Source: Eudorina sp. 2006-703-Eu-15 (lineage: Eukaryota; Chlorophyta; Chlorophyceae; Chlamydomonadales; Volvocaceae). From it: a stretch of DNA of 64,000 bases. The notes beneath the pieces are model-generated. The model did no database searches. It was not told where the DNA came from and worked only from the letters and a program-made list of their open reading frames with translations. The stretch covers positions 574,759 through 638,758 of the forward strand of contig BDSI01000073.1 of assembly GCA_003117195.1 (NCBI GenBank), given 5' to 3'. This document shows, one piece after another, positions 61,332 through 64,000 of the stretch. Positions within the stretch are counted from its first letter, which is position 1. Each line of letters starts with the position of its first letter. The translations under genes and the position numbers were made by a program.

Positions 61332-61714
61332 GTTAGCTGAGGTACTAGGGGTACAAGCCGCGCGTGCGGGACTTGCTCGATCGAATCGATCGCGTGACTA
61401 CTGCATGCCAATCAACGAACTGTGGCATCCACATGCCTGGCCTGAACGAACGAACGAAGCTGTCCAGGCGGCAGCAGCAAACCAACCACGCACATCTAAT
61501 GGGGATCGATGCAGCGAGGCCGCCGCCCTCCGTTGCCATCAGGTCAACAAGCAAGTCGATACATATGTTTTGTTTTTAATAAATTCGCAGAACATTATAG
61601 AGTTTTTATTCTGAAATAAAAGACATTTCTTTATGTAAGATATTAAAATATATATATGTATATATGTGTATGACGTATTGACGTATCGCCCCGTAGGTAC
61701 GCTAGCTAGGTACG

Positions 61715-63942
61715 CGCCTACCTATGGCATGCCTCCAGGATGTCGCCAGCTCGTTGCCGATCTCAGCCGCAGCGGGGCGCCGCACCGGATCTGCGTCCCA
61801 GCAGCAGGTAATGATCTGCTGCAGCCGCGCTGAGCAGCGGGAGGCGGGATGGCGGTGAGCGGCAGCCGCTGTCCAGGCACACCTGCACCGCCGTCCGTCG
61901 TCCGTCCGTCCGTCCGGAGGCAGATAATAATAACGTCGGAAATCCGTTCTTGTGACAAATGGAAGTCACAAAATAACAACAGTAAACACTAAATCCAATA
62001 TGGCTTTTCATGAGAGGGATAGGATAATGTACTTGACCAGGGTTCCCGGAAACGAAAATGTAAATGTAAACGTAAATGCAAACGAAATGAAATAAATCAA
62101 CGACGGAGTCTGTCGTTTATTTTGAGCCAAACGATGCCGTACCAAACGACAGACGCTAGCTTCCGCTCGTTTGGATCGCCGATTGGCAAGGCCATGAATA
62201 GGTTGCCTTATTACTGTTCGGTCTACGTACGTGTTGGAGTCGTGAAGTGCACGCAAGAGGCGCTTACTATGGTTGTGGAGAACAATAACCACAAGCGAGG
62301 ACATACGTACAGGCCGCCGCTCCGCCCCCTTCTGCTGTGCGGTTATTAATAATATGCATGCCGTACATACCTGGTAGGCCATCCCACGACGTTGAAGCCC
62401 TCCCAGGGTCGCGCGCCCGACAGCATCTCCCACAGGAGGACGCCAGAGAGAATATGTCCTTCATGCAGTTGCATGTATGTCAAATAAAGAACAAAAGCTG
62501 GCGATATGACGAACATGCCCAAGAAATGACAGATGGATGGAGGCGCAATGACTTCCCGATTCACCAGTGATGATTCTTTTATTTATCCAAGCAGGGGTGC
62601 GTTAGTTGCCGTACGGGTTGCTTTACATTGCCGAGCTTTCATGCATGGTGCGTGTATGTTTGAGCAGCGAGCGGTCGAGTCAGTCCACGCATACGTGTTT
62701 TGGGTGTTTTGCCAAAACAGTGGGTTCCAGTGGGTTCATTCGTTGGTATCATTTGTAACCGTTACAAAGTGCGTGGCTCCATACAAGTATAATGAAACAC
62801 GGTTAAATGAACCGAGCGGAGTGAGGCGTACGTGTGTTCTATCTATGTGTTCAGGAGGGGATGTAGAGGTTTCATCTATCTAGATATCTACATACCTGGT
62901 CCATCCCCATCGCCAACTAACGAAAGTAATTTATCCTACCTGCTGAACATCCCGGGGGCAAGTAATAATGTATACCAACTCACCGCCTTATGTGTGATGG
63001 TCGTTGTGTTCACATCAAAGCACTCCTGTCGGGTTTGTAAGGGCGCGAGCACGGGTAGATAGGTGCGTGGGTCGGGATTGCCTATGCTAGATGGATAGTG
63101 TAAGGCGGATGCACGGGCTGACAGGTCGATCGCAATGAAGGCGGGGATTATTGCATGTGCTGTGGTGGGTAGGCTGGCTGCGAGAACACAGCGACAGAGG
63201 CTAGCTACAGAGCACCACAGTAGTACGTATTGAGTCAGGTCGAGACATCGAGTAGTTAGCTAGTAATGAAGCAAGAAAGCAAGGCTAGCTAGTGGGGACC
63301 TAACAACACAGTAAACACAGTACGTCTTTACATTCCTCTCTCTATATATATTGTACTTATTACTTAACTTCATGTTCTTCCCATTAACGATTCCCGCTGC
63401 TACAACCAAGCGTAGTCTGACCTCTACTCTGGTAATTACACACGTATGTTACGGGGCCATGTACGGCGGCTGTTGGGTTCAGGCCACGTCATGGTCGGTC
63501 GGATCGGTCCGTAACACATGCATGGTGAGCGAGGCGGTGCGGAGGAGTAGGATGAGTCATGCGCGGCGCACCAGCACGCGCGCCGCCGCCGGTGGCATGC
63601 ATAGAATGCACAGCGTTAGTTGGTCGATGAGAAGAAAACATGCATGCATTGCAGTAACATTATGCATCTAGCGGCAACATCACACACGCATTCCACAAGC
63701 AATCTATATATCTGAGGAAGTTCCCTTCATCTATCCAACTCCTCTTTCGTTCCCACGCCAGCAAGCCCCATATCCCAGTAATCCCAGAGGCCGCCGACTC
63801 CTCCATTGATTGCCTGTGTGCATGTGCAAGCGCTTATATATTTATGTGATGCGGCGGTGTTGAGCCTCGCCCCACCCACCGTTCCGCGCATCGGGCTCAT
63901 GGTCGAGGCCACCGTTACACGGAGTCGCGACAGACCGAAATC
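61715..63942 (-). pseudogene. Protein kinase catalytic-domain remnant (C-lobe), frameshifted
   Basis: Three minus-strand pieces in the correct order. Exon 63942-63880 encodes DFGLSRLRVTVASTMSPMRG then T: the DFG Mg-binding motif and activation loop. Exon 62458-62371 encodes DIFSL/GVLLWEMLSGARPWEG then FNVV/GMAYQ (subdomain IX). It is 88 nt where 90 would be in frame, and slashes mark one-base losses. About 61900-61715 encodes VCLDSG/RLPLTAIPPPAAQ/RLQQIITCCWDADP then VRRP, the CW-x(6)-RP motif of subdomain XI, again with frame breaks. The N-lobe and catalytic HRD loop lie beyond 64000. A clear APE exon was not found. The motifs suit a TKL-type Ser/Thr kinase. With at least five one-base losses it is probably a pseudogene, or a badly called gene. 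Confidence 0.65.
62754..62766. repeat. Palindrome TGTAACCGTTACA
   Basis: Perfect 13-bp palindrome, the complement-centred version of the one at 38141, extended to TTTGTAACCGTTACAAA. It lies inside the kinase remnant. Confidence 0.6.
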
Positions 63943-64000
63943 CTGCACGAGCGCGCGAAGGTTAGGTAGTAGTCGGTGTATAATATATGTATGTAGATAT

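Larger units (their letters stand above)
57661..61700. other. Non-coding region, nothing recognised
   Basis: About 4 kb rich in GCATGC, TAGCTAGC and CGTACG words. Open frames are short and match nothing known. One exon-like stretch (61051-61120, ending GAG before GTAAGC) was seen but has no partner. Confidence 0.5.

Noticed and set aside
62900..63010. Candidate kinase APE exon reading WYTLLLAPGMFS on the minus strand
   Set aside because: The spacing from the activation-loop threonine is too long and the motif has G for E. It could be chance.

Overview
The window reads as nuclear DNA of a chlamydomonadalean (volvocine-type) green alga. This is inferred from dense short GT-AG introns in GC-rich genes, (TG)n/(CA)n microsatellites in introns, a proline-rich extracellular stalk of the kind common in algal wall and surface proteins, and several transposon families. 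The species is not identified. I saw no rRNA, tRNA or CRISPR array.

Left third (1-21 kb). The 5' end of a mitochondrial dihydrolipoyl dehydrogenase (E3) gene runs leftward out of the window. Its first exon encodes a transit peptide and its second the FAD-binding and redox-active disulfide motifs. It diverges from a rightward gene (1842-20946) that I could model as 34 in-frame exons and about 1,820 codons. That gene encodes an almost purely coiled-coil protein with heptad and 11-residue repeat blocks. Its function is not recognised; a cytoskeletal or ciliary role is only a guess.

Centre (25-58 kb). Two paralogous genes stand head to head. The leftward copy (25083-38722, first exon not found) is intact over nine exons. 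It encodes a novel ectodomain, a PPPSPPP stalk, one membrane span and a long low-complexity cytoplasmic tail. The rightward copy (45917 to about 57.7 kb) starts with a clear signal peptide and keeps nearly every exon boundary. It is damaged by several one-base frameshifts, one extra intron full of retroelement sequence, and a 1,051-bp transposon inserted in exon 5. The family matches nothing I recognise and is the best candidate here for something undescribed.

The two copies are separated and invaded by mobile DNA. Three elements share CACTC-type termini (two with 3-bp target duplications), each with its own subterminal repeat. There is a miniature LTR element (TRIM) with 81-bp LTRs and a 5-bp duplication, and a second, truncated TRIM. 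There are two tyrosine-recombinase remnants and fragments of non-LTR retroelements.

Right end (57.7-64 kb). This is mostly non-coding sequence, with a frameshifted remnant of a protein-kinase catalytic domain on the minus strand from about 61.7 kb to the window edge. Single-base frameshifts are confined to the rightward paralogue, the kinase remnant and one recombinase. Either these loci are pseudogenes or the assembly has local consensus errors.
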